DNA of 64,000 nt, from positions 6,882,001-6,946,000 of the forward strand of contig NZ_CP010849.1 of NCBI RefSeq assembly GCF_000931445.1, read 5' to 3'. Source of the DNA: Streptomyces cyaneogriseus subsp. noncyanogenus (GTDB taxonomy: Bacteria; Actinomycetota; Actinomycetes; Streptomycetales; Streptomycetaceae). Shown piece after piece: positions 16,966 through 25,984 of this stretch. The notes below the pieces were generated by a model. That model did no database searches and was not told where the DNA came from. It saw only the letters and a list, made by a program, of their open reading frames with translations. Made by a program: the position numbers and the translations under genes. Position 1 is the stretch's first letter. Each line of letters opens with the position of its first letter.

Positions 16966-18993
16966 ATGACAGCGACGACCGACGGAAGCACCGGGGCCAC
17001 CCTGCCGCCCCGCGCTGCCGCGGCCAGCGAAACCGACAGCACCGTCCCCGCGGCGGCCGGGGTACCGGAAGCCGCCGCCCGCGCCATGCGGCGCGCCACC
17101 GACTTCCTGCTCGCCCGGCAGGACGCCGAAGGCTGGTGGAAGGGCGACCTCGAAACCAACGTCACCATGGACGCCGAGGACCTGATGCTCCGCCAGTTCC
17201 TCGGCATCCTGGACGAGGACACCACCCGCGCCGCCGCCCTCTTCGTCCGCGGCGAGCAGCGCGAGGACGGCACCTGGGCCACGTTCCACGGCGGACCCGG
17301 CGACCTGTCCGCCACCATCGAGGCGTACGTCGCCCTCCGCCTGGCCGGCGACGCGCCCGACGCCCCCCACATGGCGAGGGCCTCCGCCTGGATCCGCGAG
17401 CAGGGCGGCATCGCCGCCTCCCGCGTCTTCACCCGCATCTGGCTCGCCCTCTTCGGCTGGTGGAAGTGGGAGGACCTGCCCGAACTCCCGCCGGAGATCA
17501 TCTACTTCCCCACCTGGCTGCCGCTGAACATCTACGACTTCGGCTGCTGGGCCCGGCAGACCATCGTGCCGCTGACCATCGTCTCGGCGAAGCGCCCCGT
17601 ACGGCCCGCGCCCTTCCCCCTCGACGAGCTGCACACCGACCCGGCCCGCCCGAACCCCGCCAAGCCCCTCGCACCGGCCGCGACTTGGGACGGCGCCTTC
17701 CAGCGGATCGACAAGGCGCTGCACGCCTTCCGCAAGGTGGCACCCCGCCGGCTGCGCAGGGCCGCCATGAACACCGCCGCGCGCTGGATCATCGAACGGC
17801 AGGAGAACGACGGCTGCTGGGGCGGCATCCAGCCGCCGGCCGTCTACTCCGTCATCGCGCTGTACCTGCTGGGCTACGACCTCCAGCACCCGGTGATGCG
17901 GGCGGGCCTGGAGTCGCTGGACCGGTTCGCCGTCCGGCGCGAGGACGGCGCCCGCATGATCGAAGCCTGCCAGTCCCCGGTGTGGGACACCTGCCTGGCC
18001 ACCATCGCCCTGGCCGACGCCGGCCTGCCCGCCGACCACCCCCAGTTGGTGAAGGCCGCCGACTGGATGCTCGGCGAGCAGGTGGTGCGCCCCGGCGACT
18101 GGTCGGTGCGCAGGCCCGGACTCCCGCCCGGCGGCTGGGCCTTCGAGTTCCACAACGACAACTACCCCGACATCGACGACACCGCCGAGGTGGTCCTCGC
18201 GCTGCGCCGGGTCAAGCACCACGACCCGGAGCGGGTGGAGAAGGCGATCGGGCGCGGAGTGCGCTGGAACCTCGGCATGCAGTCGAGGAACGGGGCCTGG
18301 GGCGCCTTCGACGTCGACAACACCAGCCCCTTCCCCAACCGGCTGCCGTTCTGCGACTTCGGCGAGGTCATCGACCCGCCGTCCGCGGACGTCACCGCGC
18401 ACGTCGTGGAGATGCTCGCCGTCGAGGGCCTCGCCCACGACCCGCGCACCCGGCGCGGAGTCGAGTGGCTGCTGGCCGAACAGGAGCCGGACGGCTCGTG
18501 GTTCGGCCGCTGGGGCGTCAACTACGTCTACGGCACCGGATCGGTGGTCCCCGCCCTGGTCGCGGCCGGCCTCCCCGGCTCCCATCCGGCGATCCGCCGG
18601 GCGGTCGCCTGGCTGGAGTCCGTCCAGAACGACGACGGAGGCTGGGGCGAGGACCTGCGGTCCTACCGGGACGCCGCGAAGTGGAGCGGCCGGGGCGCCT
18701 CGACCGCCTCCCAGACGGCCTGGGCGCTGATGGCCCTGCTCGCGGCGGGGGAGCGGGACTCCAAGGCCGTCGAGCGCGGCGTCCAGTGGCTCGCCACCAC
18801 CCAGCGGGAGGACGGCTCCTGGGACGAGCCCTACTTCACCGGCACCGGCTTCCCCTGGGACTTCTCCATCAACTACCACCTCTACCGGCAGGTCTTCCCG
18901 CTCACCGCGCTCGGCCGGTACGTGAACGGAGAGCCCGCCGTCCTGACCGGGCCCGCCGCGAACCGGCCCCTTGCCGAGGCGAAGGGGAGCTGA
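16966..18993 (+). CDS. shc: Squalene-hopene cyclase
   Basis: 675 residues. Cyclises squalene to hopene/hopanol at the membrane face. The protonating motif DIDD is at residues 402-405 (YPDIDDTAEV), and several QW-type repeats are visible (for example QENDGCWGG, QSRNGAWGAFD, QNDDGGWGEDL, QREDGSWDEPYFTGTGFP). ATG at 16966 is preferred over an upstream start because AAGGGGA precedes it and the length fits the roughly 680-residue family. Its stop overlaps the hpnG ATG (TGATG). Confidence 0.96.
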   Translation: MTATTDGSTGATLPPRAAAASETDSTVPAAAGVPEAAARAMRRATDFLLARQDAEGWWKGDLETNVTMDAEDLMLRQFLGILDEDTTRAAALFVRGEQREDGTWATFHGGPGDLSATIEAYVALRLAGDAPDAPHMARASAWIREQGGIAASRVFTRIWLALFGWWKWEDLPELPPEIIYFPTWLPLNIYDFGCWARQTIVPLTIVSAKRPVRPAPFPLDELHTDPARPNPAKPLAPAATWDGAFQRIDKALHAFRKVAPRRLRRAAMNTAARWIIERQENDGCWGGIQPPAVYSVIALYLLGYDLQHPVMRAGLESLDRFAVRREDGARMIEACQSPVWDTCLATIALADAGLPADHPQLVKAADWMLGEQVVRPGDWSVRRPGLPPGGWAFEFHNDNYPDIDDTAEVVLALRRVKHHDPERVEKAIGRGVRWNLGMQSRNGAWGAFDVDNTSPFPNRLPFCDFGEVIDPPSADVTAHVVEMLAVEGLAHDPRTRRGVEWLLAEQEPDGSWFGRWGVNYVYGTGSVVPALVAAGLPGSHPAIRRAVAWLESVQNDDGGWGEDLRSYRDAAKWSGRGASTASQTAWALMALLAAGERDSKAVERGVQWLATTQREDGSWDEPYFTGTGFPWDFSINYHLYRQVFPLTALGRYVNGEPAVLTGPAANRPLAEAKGS

Positions 18994-19634
18994 TGAGCGC
19001 CCGGCCCGCTCCGGCACCGCTGCTGGTCGCCTGCGCGCTCGGCATCGAGCACCTCGCGCTGCGCGCCGGCGGCCGCGGCGGGGCCGGCGGGCCCGTCACC
19101 GTCCTGCGCACCGGCATGGGACCGGTGGCGGCCGAGCGCTCCGTCACCCGGGTCCTGGCCGACCCGGCGCTCGCCGGTGCCGCCGTCCTGGCCACCGGCT
19201 TCTGCGCCGGCCTGGCCCCCGGCATGCACCCCGGGGACCTGGTCGTCGCCGACGAGACCCGCGACCCGCGCGGCAGCGTGCCGTGCACCGGGACCGGCCC
19301 GCTCGTCGAGGAGCTCGGCCGCATCCTGCCCGGGCGGACCGTCCACACCGGGCCGCTCGTCGGCTCCGACCACGTGGTCCGCGGCGCGGAGCGGTCCGGT
19401 CTGCGCGCCACCGGGGCCATCGCCGCCGACATGGAGTCGGCGGCCACGCTGCTGACCGCCGTGCGGGCGGGCGAGCGTCCGGTTGCGGCCGTCCGGGTGG
19501 TCGTGGACGCTCCAGAACACGAACTGGTCCGGATCGGCACGGTGCGCGGTGGAATATCGGCTTTCCGCGTCCTTCGTTCCGTACTGCCTGCATTCTTCGA
19601 ATGGCACCGTACTGTGTTGCTCCCCAGGAGGTGA
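18993..19634 (+). CDS. hpnG: Adenosylhopane nucleoside phosphorylase HpnG
   Basis: 213 residues, nucleoside-phosphorylase fold. In hopanoid pathways HpnG removes adenine from adenosylhopane to give ribosylhopane (via phosphoribohopane). Visible are the phosphate/ribose segments TGMGPVAAERSV and ATGFCAGLAPGMHPGDLVVAD, and the catalytic region IAADMESAATLLTA. It starts inside the shc stop and ends five bases before the hpnH start, with an AGGAGG for hpnH inside its last codons. Confidence 0.85.
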   Translation: MSARPAPAPLLVACALGIEHLALRAGGRGGAGGPVTVLRTGMGPVAAERSVTRVLADPALAGAAVLATGFCAGLAPGMHPGDLVVADETRDPRGSVPCTGTGPLVEELGRILPGRTVHTGPLVGSDHVVRGAERSGLRATGAIAADMESAATLLTAVRAGERPVAAVRVVVDAPEHELVRIGTVRGGISAFRVLRSVLPAFFEWHRTVLLPRR

Positions 19635-19639
19635 GCCCG

Positions 19640-20662
19640 ATGGCCATGCCGCTGCGCCAGTCCATCAAGGTCGCTACATACTTGGCTGAACAAAAGCTCC
19701 GCCGGCGGGACAAGTTTCCGCTCATCGTCGAGCTGGAACCGCTTTTCGCGTGCAATCTGAAGTGCGAGGGCTGCGGCAAGATCCAGCACCCGGCCGGAGT
19801 CCTCAAGCAGCGCATGCCCGTCGCCCAGGCCGTGGGGGCCGTTCTGGAATCGGGTGCGCCGATGGTGTCCATCGCCGGCGGCGAGCCCCTGATGCACCCG
19901 CAGATCGACGAGATCGTGCGGCAATTGGTGGCCAAACGCAAATACGTCTTCCTGTGCACCAATGCCATGCTGCTGCGCAAGAAGATGGACAAGTTCCGGC
20001 CCTCGCCCTACTTCGCCTTCGCGGTGCACATCGACGGTCTGCGCGAGCGGCACGACGCCTCCGTCGCGAAGGAGGGCGTGTTCGACGAGGCGGTGGCGGC
20101 CATCAAGGAGGCCAAGCGGCGCGGTTTCCGGGTCACCACCAACTCGACCTTCTTCAACACCGACACCCCGCAGACCGTCATCGAGGTGCTCAACTACCTC
20201 AACGACGAGCTCCAGGTCGACGAGATGATGATCTCGCCCGCCTACGCCTACGAGAAGGCCCCCGACCAGGAGCACTTCCTCGGCGTGGAGCAGACCCGCG
20301 AGCTGTTCAGAAAGGCGTTCTCCGGCGGCAACCGGCGCCGCTGGCGGCTGAACCACTCGCCGCTGTTCCTGGACTTCCTGGAGGGCCGGGTCGACTTCCC
20401 GTGCACCGCGTGGGCGATCCCGAACTACTCCCTCTTCGGCTGGCAGCGCCCCTGCTACCTGATGAGCGACGGGTACGTGCCCACCTACCGGGAGCTGATC
20501 GAGGAGACCGACTGGGACCGGTACGGCCGCGGCAAGGACCCGCGCTGCGCCAACTGCATGGCGCACTGCGGCTACGAGCCCACCGCCGTCCTGGCCACCA
20601 CCGGCTCCCTGAAGGAGTCCCTGCGCGCCCTGCGCGAGACCGTGTCCGGAAACCGGGGCTGA
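19640..20662 (+). CDS. hpnH: Adenosylhopane synthase HpnH (radical SAM)
   Basis: 340 residues. The radical-SAM cluster motif is CNLKCEGC near residue 40, followed by VSIAGGEPLMHP. A C-terminal Cys cluster (CANCMAHCGYEP) is typical of HpnH. It adds the adenosyl radical to hopene to start the extended hopanoid side chain. AGGAGG at 19626-19631 fits the ATG at 19640. A short ispG-like relic follows in place of the ispG gene often found here in Streptomyces. Confidence 0.92.
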   Translation: MAMPLRQSIKVATYLAEQKLRRRDKFPLIVELEPLFACNLKCEGCGKIQHPAGVLKQRMPVAQAVGAVLESGAPMVSIAGGEPLMHPQIDEIVRQLVAKRKYVFLCTNAMLLRKKMDKFRPSPYFAFAVHIDGLRERHDASVAKEGVFDEAVAAIKEAKRRGFRVTTNSTFFNTDTPQTVIEVLNYLNDELQVDEMMISPAYAYEKAPDQEHFLGVEQTRELFRKAFSGGNRRRWRLNHSPLFLDFLEGRVDFPCTAWAIPNYSLFGWQRPCYLMSDGYVPTYRELIEETDWDRYGRGKDPRCANCMAHCGYEPTAVLATTGSLKESLRALRETVSGNRG

Positions 20663-20689
20663 CACCGCGGGCCGTCGCGCCCCGGGGCC

Positions 20690-20761
20690 GAAGCGGCGAC
20701 GAGGATCGCCGAGCAGACGGAGCGGGACGGCGCTGCGCCGGGGGAGCGGGCCGTCACGTGA
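20690..20761 (+). pseudogene. Probable ispG (gcpE) C-terminal relic
   Basis: Between hpnH and dxs one frame reads EAATRIAEQTERDGAAPGER and then AVT and a stop. This resembles the tail of actinobacterial IspG proteins (EAMKLAEQMEKDG... as I recall it). In Streptomyces hopanoid operons ispG is commonly placed exactly here. The reading suggests an internal deletion that left the last 20 or so codons. The match is short and from memory, so it is tentative. Confidence 0.45.
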
Positions 20762-20791
20762 GCGGCAAGCACGGATCGAAGGGGGCCGAAC

Positions 20792-22711
20792 GTGACCATT
20801 CTGGAGACCATCCGGGGACCACAAGACCTGAAGGCGCTGACCGAGGCGCAGCTCGGGCGACTGTCCGGCGAGATACGCGACTTCCTGGTGCGGGCGGTCG
20901 CCCGCACCGGCGGTCACCTCGGACCCAACCTGGGGGTGGTGGAGCTCACCCTCGCCCTCCACCGGGTCTTCGCCTCGCCGGTCGACCGCATCCTGTGGGA
21001 CACCGGGCACCAGAGCTACGTCCACAAACTGCTGACCGGGCGGCAGGACTTCTCCAAACTGCGCGGAAAGGGCGGGCTGTCCGGCTATCCGTCGCGGGAG
21101 GAGTCCGAGCACGACGTCATCGAGAACAGCCATGCCTCCACCTCGCTGGGCTGGGCCGACGGCCTCGCCAAGGCCCGCGCGGTGCGCGGGGAGGGCGGGC
21201 ACGTCGTCGCCGTCATCGGCGACGGCGCGCTCACCGGCGGCATGGCCTGGGAGGCGCTGAACAACATCGCGGCGGCCAGGGACCGGCCGCTGATCATCGT
21301 CGTCAACGACAACGAGCGCTCCTACGCGCCGACCATCGGCGGCCTCGCCCACCACCTGGCGGCCCTGCGCACCACCGACGGCTACGAGAAGGCGCTGGCC
21401 TGGGGCAAGGACGTCCTGCGGCGCACCCCCGTCGTCGGCAACACCGTCTACGAGGCCCTGCACGGCGCGAAGAAGGGGCTCAAGGACGCCTTCGCCCCGC
21501 AGGGCCTGTTCGAGGACCTGGGCCTGAAGTACGTCGGCCCCGTCGACGGGCACGACATCGGCGCCGTCGAGTCGGCGCTGCGGCGCGCGAAACGTTTCCA
21601 CGGGCCGGTGCTGGTCCACTGCCTCACCGAGAAGGGCCGCGGCTACGCACCCGCCCTCGCCCACGAGGAGGACCACTTCCACACCGTCGGAGTGATGGAC
21701 CCGCGTACCTGCGAGCCGCTCGCCCCCGCCCGCGGGCCGTCGTGGACCTCGGTGTTCGGCGAGGAGATGGTGGCCATCGGCGAGGAACGCGAGGACGTCG
21801 TGGCCATCACGGCGGCCATGCTGCACCCGGTCGGGCTCGGCGCCTTCGCCGAGCGCTTCCCCGACCGGGTGTGGGACGTCGGCATCGCCGAGCAGCACGC
21901 GGCCGTCTCCGCGGCCGGGCTGGCGACCGGCGGACTGCATCCCGTCGTCGCCGTCTACGCCACCTTCCTCAACCGCGCCTTCGACCAGCTCCTGATGGAC
22001 GTGGCGCTGCACCGCTGCGGCGTGACCTTCGTCCTGGACCGGGCCGGCGTCACGGGCGCCGACGGCCCCTCGCACAACGGCATGTGGGATCTGTCCGTCC
22101 TCCAGGTCGTCCCCGGACTGCGCATCGCCGCGCCGCGCGACGCCGGAGAGCTGCGCGCCCAGCTCCGCGAGGCCGTCGCCGTCGACGACGCGCCGACGCT
22201 GCTGCGCTTCCCGAAGGAGACCGCCGGCCCGGCGATCCCCGCGGTGGACCGGATCGGCGGGATGGACGTCCTGCACGCGGCGGACCGCCCCGAGGTGCTG
22301 CTCGTGGCCGTCGGGGTGATGGCACCCGTCTGCCTGAAGGCCGCCGAGCTGCTGGAGGCCCGCGGTATCGGGTGCACCGTCGTCGACCCCCGCTGGGTCA
22401 AGCCCGTCGATGCGGCGCTGCCGTCCCTGGCCGCCCGGCACCGGCTGGTCGCCGTCGTCGAGGACAACAGCCGCGCGGCCGGTGTCGGCTCGGCGGTGGC
22501 CCTGGCGCTGGGCGACGCCGACATCGACGTACCGGTACGGCGCTTCGGCATACCGGATCAGTTCCTGGCACACGCCAAGCGCGCCGAGGTGCTCGCCGAC
22601 ATCGGTCTCACACCGGTCGAGATCGCCGGGCGGATCGGCGCGAGCCTGGCCGCCGCCGAGCGGCCGGCCCCGGACCACCGGACCGTCCCGCCCGTTCGAG
22701 GAGAAGACTGA
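20792..22711 (+). CDS. dxs: 1-deoxy-D-xylulose-5-phosphate synthase
   Basis: 639 residues. The thiamine-diphosphate enzyme makes DXP from pyruvate and glyceraldehyde-3-phosphate, the entry step of the MEP pathway. Signatures are the early HLGPNLGVVELTLALHRVF, the TPP/Mg motif GDGALTGGMAWEALNN...VVNDN, and the transketolase pyrimidine domain DVGIAEQHAAVSAAGLA. The GTG start has GAAGGGGG upstream. Being inside the hopanoid operon it probably raises C5 supply; most streptomycetes also have a housekeeping copy elsewhere. Confidence 0.94.
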   Translation: MTILETIRGPQDLKALTEAQLGRLSGEIRDFLVRAVARTGGHLGPNLGVVELTLALHRVFASPVDRILWDTGHQSYVHKLLTGRQDFSKLRGKGGLSGYPSREESEHDVIENSHASTSLGWADGLAKARAVRGEGGHVVAVIGDGALTGGMAWEALNNIAAARDRPLIIVVNDNERSYAPTIGGLAHHLAALRTTDGYEKALAWGKDVLRRTPVVGNTVYEALHGAKKGLKDAFAPQGLFEDLGLKYVGPVDGHDIGAVESALRRAKRFHGPVLVHCLTEKGRGYAPALAHEEDHFHTVGVMDPRTCEPLAPARGPSWTSVFGEEMVAIGEEREDVVAITAAMLHPVGLGAFAERFPDRVWDVGIAEQHAAVSAAGLATGGLHPVVAVYATFLNRAFDQLLMDVALHRCGVTFVLDRAGVTGADGPSHNGMWDLSVLQVVPGLRIAAPRDAGELRAQLREAVAVDDAPTLLRFPKETAGPAIPAVDRIGGMDVLHAADRPEVLLVAVGVMAPVCLKAAELLEARGIGCTVVDPRWVKPVDAALPSLAARHRLVAVVEDNSRAAGVGSAVALALGDADIDVPVRRFGIPDQFLAHAKRAEVLADIGLTPVEIAGRIGASLAAAERPAPDHRTVPPVRGED

Positions 22712-24097
22712 ATGACCACGGAGTTCGACCTCGGCGCGCTCCTGGCCGAGCGCGGAGCCGAACGCTACGAGCTGCACACCCGGCACCTGAATCACCAGCT
22801 CCCGCGCATGCTGCGCACCATCGGCTTCGACAAGGTCTACGAACGGGCCGAGGGCGCGTACTTCTGGGACGCGGACGGCAACGACTACCTCGACATGCTC
22901 GCCGGTTTCGGTGTGATGGGCCTGGGCCGCCACCACCCCGTCGTCCGCAAGGCGCTGCACGACGTCCTGGACGCCTCGCTCGCCGACCTCACCCGCTTCG
23001 ACTGCCAGCCGCTGCCCGGACTGCTGGCCGAGCGGCTCCTGTCGTACAGCCCGCACCTGGACCGCGTCTTCTTCGGCAACAGCGGTACGGAGGCGGTCGA
23101 GGGCGCGCTGAAGTTCGCCCGGTACGCGACCGGGAAACCGCGGATCCTGTACTGCGAGCACGCCTTCCACGGCCTGACCACCGGGTCCCTGTCCGTCAAC
23201 GGCGAGGACGGGTTCCGCGACGGCTTCGCCCCGCTGCTGCCCGACACCGCCGTCCCGCTCGGCGACCTGGACGCGCTGGAGAGGGAGGTGCGCAAGGGCG
23301 ACGTCGCCGCCCTGATCGTGGAGCCGGTCCAGGGCAAGGGCGTGTACGAGGCCCCGCCCGGCTATCTGCGGGCCGCGCAGGAGCTGCTCCACCGGCACAA
23401 GGCGCTGCTCATCGCCGACGAGGTGCAGACGGGTCTGGGCCGCACCGGCCGCTTCTACGCCTACCAGCACGAGGACGGTGTGGAACCGGATCTCGTGTGC
23501 GTGGCCAAGGCGCTGTCCGGCGGCTATGTGCCGGTGGGCGCCACGGTGGGCAAGGACTGGATCTTCAAGAAGGTGTACTCGTCGATGGACCGGGTGCTGG
23601 TCCACTCGGCGAGCTTCGGCTCCAACGCGCAGGCCATGGCGGCCGGGCTCGCCGTGCTGTCCGTCCTGGAGAGCGACGAGGTCGTCGCGAACGCCGCGGC
23701 CACCGGGGAGTCGCTGAGGTCCCGCCTGGCGGCCCTGGTCGACAAGTACGAACTGCTCGCCGAGGTCCGCGGCCGGGGGTTGATGATCGGCATCGAGTTC
23801 GGCAGGCCGAGGTCGCTGAAGCTGCGCAGCCGGTGGACCATGCTGCAGGCCGCACGCAAGGGGCTGTTCGCGCAGATGGTGGTCGTGCCGCTGCTGCAAC
23901 GGCACCGTATCCTCACCCAGGTCTCCGGCGACCACCTGGAGGTGATCAAACTGATCCCGCCGCTGATCATCGGTGAGCGGGAGGTGGACCGGTTCGTCGA
24001 CGCCTTCACCGCCGTCATGGACGACGCGCACGAGGGCGGCGGTCTGCTGTGGGACTTCGGCAAGACGCTGGTCAGGCAGGCGATGGCCGGCCGCTGA
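22712..24097 (+). CDS. hpnO: Class III PLP aminotransferase, HpnO-like
   Basis: 461 residues, starting directly after the dxs stop with GAGGAG upstream. It shows the class III motifs FFGNSGTEAVEGALKFAR, IADEVQTGLGRTGRFYAYQH and the PLP lysine in CVAKALSGGYVPVGA. In this setting it should convert the terminal carbon of ribosyl/bacteriohopanetriol intermediates to the amine, giving aminobacteriohopanetriol, the hopanoid known from Streptomyces. Last gene of the operon; a stem-loop follows. Confidence 0.85.
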   Translation: MTTEFDLGALLAERGAERYELHTRHLNHQLPRMLRTIGFDKVYERAEGAYFWDADGNDYLDMLAGFGVMGLGRHHPVVRKALHDVLDASLADLTRFDCQPLPGLLAERLLSYSPHLDRVFFGNSGTEAVEGALKFARYATGKPRILYCEHAFHGLTTGSLSVNGEDGFRDGFAPLLPDTAVPLGDLDALEREVRKGDVAALIVEPVQGKGVYEAPPGYLRAAQELLHRHKALLIADEVQTGLGRTGRFYAYQHEDGVEPDLVCVAKALSGGYVPVGATVGKDWIFKKVYSSMDRVLVHSASFGSNAQAMAAGLAVLSVLESDEVVANAAATGESLRSRLAALVDKYELLAEVRGRGLMIGIEFGRPRSLKLRSRWTMLQAARKGLFAQMVVVPLLQRHRILTQVSGDHLEVIKLIPPLIIGEREVDRFVDAFTAVMDDAHEGGGLLWDFGKTLVRQAMAGR

Positions 24098-24102
24098 GGG
24101 AA

Positions 24103-24123
24103 CCGCGCCCGTCAGGGGCGCGG
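24103..24123 (+). terminator. Terminator after the hopanoid operon
   Basis: 8-base GC stem (CCGCGCCC / GGGCGCGG) with a five-base loop, starting five bases after the aminotransferase stop. Confidence 0.55.
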
Positions 24124-24187
24124 CCTGCGGGAGCGCCTCGCCGACGGAACGCGGGGCAGGCGGAGGCTTTTGCTCAGCCGGAGGCTT

Positions 24188-24222
24188 TTGCCTCAGAGGC
24201 AAGGAAATTGCCGCACAGGCAA
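24188..24222. promoter_or_regulatory. Twin palindromic operator of the XRE-cupin gene
   Basis: Two 15-base palindromes of form TTGCC-N5-GGCAA, at 24188-24202 and 24208-24222. Their centres are exactly 20 bases apart, about two helical turns. They lie 20-55 bases upstream of the regulator's start, next to two copies of GGAGGCTTTTGC. This is what an autoregulatory dimer or tetramer site looks like. The link to the XRE protein is inferred from position. Confidence 0.6.
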
Positions 24223-24242
24223 GATTGCGGCTCAATGGAGCC

Positions 24243-24863
24243 ATGAGTCTTCCCGAGTCCGGGCCGCCCGGCCCCGACGAGCCGGTGGCCGTCGTCGCGC
24301 CCCGGCTGCGTGCCCTGCGGCGGCGCGCCGGCCTCACCCTGGAGGCCGCCGCCCGCGCCGCCGGGCTGTCGCCCGCTCACCTCTCCCGCCTGGAGACCGG
24401 ACAGCGTCAGCCGTCCCTGCCGATGCTGCTCGCCCTGGCCCGGATCTACGCCACCACCGTCTCCGAGTTGCTCGGCGAGGCGGCCGCGGACCGGGACGCC
24501 GTCGTCCGCGCCGCCGACATGGAGCCGACGCCCGCGGGCGGCTGGACGTACTGGCAGGCCGGTGCGGCCGGCCGCGGCATGCAGGCCCTGCGGGTCCATG
24601 TGCCCCACGGCTCCCAGGGCGACATCGTCCGCGTGCACCCCGGCGAGGAGTGGCTCTATGTGCTCAGCGGGCGGCTGCGGCTGCGTCTCGGGGACGCCAC
24701 CCACCGGCTGGCCCCCGGCGACAGCGCGCACTTCGACTCGCTGACCCCGCACCGGATCGCCGCCCAGGACCCCGACGGGGTCGAGCTGCTCTTCGTCCAC
24801 ACCCTGCTGCAGAGCCCCACGGTCTCGCTGTGTCTGGGCACCAACCCCGGAGTGACGCCATGA
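24243..24863 (+). CDS. XRE-family regulator with C-terminal cupin domain
   Basis: 206 residues from ATG at 24243; an in-frame ATG at 24234 is also possible. Residues about 18-72 are a classic HTH_3 domain (LRALRRRAGLTLEAAARAAG and LSRLETGQRQPSLPMLLALA). The C-terminal half is a cupin (HVPHGSQGDIVRVHPGEEWL, then GRLRLRLGD and LAPGDSAHFDSLTPHRI), which in this family senses a small ligand. It is followed, with an ATGA overlap, by a tiny membrane-protein gene. Twin palindromes upstream suggest self-control. Whether it also controls the hopanoid operon is unknown. Confidence 0.88.
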   Translation: MSLPESGPPGPDEPVAVVAPRLRALRRRAGLTLEAAARAAGLSPAHLSRLETGQRQPSLPMLLALARIYATTVSELLGEAAADRDAVVRAADMEPTPAGGWTYWQAGAAGRGMQALRVHVPHGSQGDIVRVHPGEEWLYVLSGRLRLRLGDATHRLAPGDSAHFDSLTPHRIAAQDPDGVELLFVHTLLQSPTVSLCLGTNPGVTP

Positions 24864-24979
24864 AGGACATGGAAGAGAAGTTTCCGCGCGCCCTGTGGGT
24901 GCGGCTCATCGTCTACATCGCCGTCGGGCACGTCTTCGCGGCCTTCATCTACCTGCTCTTCGAGGTCGGCGCCAAGTAG
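24860..24979 (+). CDS. 39-residue single-span membrane protein (DUF6126-like)
   Basis: MKDMEEKFPRALWVRL leads into one hydrophobic helix (IVYIAVGHVFAAFIYLLFEV) and ends GAK. The ATG overlaps the stop of the XRE-cupin gene (ATGA), so it is translationally coupled. I believe similar peptides follow XRE-cupin genes in many Streptomyces and are grouped as DUF6126. It may be the membrane partner or target of the regulator; this is inference from the coupling. The stop is only 13 bases from the convergent phosphatase gene. Confidence 0.75.
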   Translation: MKDMEEKFPRALWVRLIVYIAVGHVFAAFIYLLFEVGAK

Positions 24980-24992
24980 CCGCCCCCCGGGC

Positions 24993-25790
24993 TCAGTCGA
25001 GCAGCCGCTCGCGCAGCCGCTCGCGGGTCTGCGGGGTGAGCCCCAGCCCCTGCTCCAGGTAGGCGCCGACGTCGCCCCAGGTCTCCTCGATCGTCTCGAA
25101 GGCGGCCGACAGGTACTCGGCGCGCGCGTCGAAGAGCGGGTCGAGCAGCTCCATGACCTCGGGGGAGTACGCCGAGGCCGAGGTGCTGCTGCGGCGGACC
25201 TTGTAGCGGCGGTGCTTGGCGTTCGACTTCAGGTAGTCCTCCACGATCGCCTCGCGCTCCACGCCGAGGGCCAGCAGCGTCACCGCCACCGACAGGCCCG
25301 CGCGGTCCTTGCCCGCCGCGCAGTGCATGAGGGCGGGGACGCTGTCCTCGGCGAGCGCGTGCAGCACGCGGGAGTGCTCGGCCGTGCGGTCCTTGATGAT
25401 CGCGCGGTAGGAGTCGATCATCCGCTGGGCGCCCTTGCCGTCCGAGAGGATGCCCCGGAGCTGGTCCAGATCGCCGTCGCGGACCATCTTCCAGAACTCG
25501 GCGCCGTCGGCCGGGTCGGAGAGCGGAAGGTTCACATTGCGCACGCCGGGCAGCGTGACGTCCGGGCCTTCCAGCTTCTGGTCGGCCGCGTTGCGGAAGT
25601 CGAAGATCGTGTGCAGGCCCAGGGAGGAGAGGAACGCGGCGTCCTCCTGCGTCGCGTGCGCCAGGTGGCCGCTGCGGTAGAGCACACCGAACCGCACCCG
25701 TCGCCCGTCCACCGTCGGCAGTCCGCCCACGTCACGGAAGTTGCGCACTCCGGCCAGCTCGGGTTCGGTCGACGGGACCTGCTGCGTCAC
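24993..25790 (-). CDS. Tyrosine-phosphatase family protein (Y_phosphatase3-type)
   Basis: 265 residues from GTG at 25790, chosen for GGAGGAG eight bases upstream. The active-site loop is HCAAGKDRAG (HCxxGxxR), preceded by the family N-terminus GVRNFRDVGGLPT...LYRSGHL and by an FDFRNAAD segment. Such enzymes dephosphorylate phosphotyrosine or phosphoinositides and are usually cytoplasmic. It converges with the small membrane gene on its 3' side and diverges from the GH36 gene on its 5' side. Confidence 0.85.
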   Translation of the reverse strand: MTQQVPSTEPELAGVRNFRDVGGLPTVDGRRVRFGVLYRSGHLAHATQEDAAFLSSLGLHTIFDFRNAADQKLEGPDVTLPGVRNVNLPLSDPADGAEFWKMVRDGDLDQLRGILSDGKGAQRMIDSYRAIIKDRTAEHSRVLHALAEDSVPALMHCAAGKDRAGLSVAVTLLALGVEREAIVEDYLKSNAKHRRYKVRRSSTSASAYSPEVMELLDPLFDARAEYLSAAFETIEETWGDVGAYLEQGLGLTPQTRERLRERLLD

Positions 25791-25984
25791 GAGGGCTCCT
25801 CCCACTCCGTGCCGCCGGCGCTGCTCGCCCGCGGGCACCCACTCGACGATACGGCATCCCTTGCCTGGGGCAATGAGTTGTCCACAGGCACGAAGGGGGC
25901 GCCGGCGCTCCCTTGCCGCCGGGCCGTACCACCCCTGATGATGTGCGGAATTGCGCGTTCGCGTCCGTATCTGTGGGGGGCTCG

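Noticed and set aside
18902..24337. Very long reverse-strand open frame (1811 codons) across the hopanoid operon
   Set aside because: It mirrors the third-position GC bias of well-supported forward genes (shc, hpnH, dxs, aminotransferase) and shows no domains.
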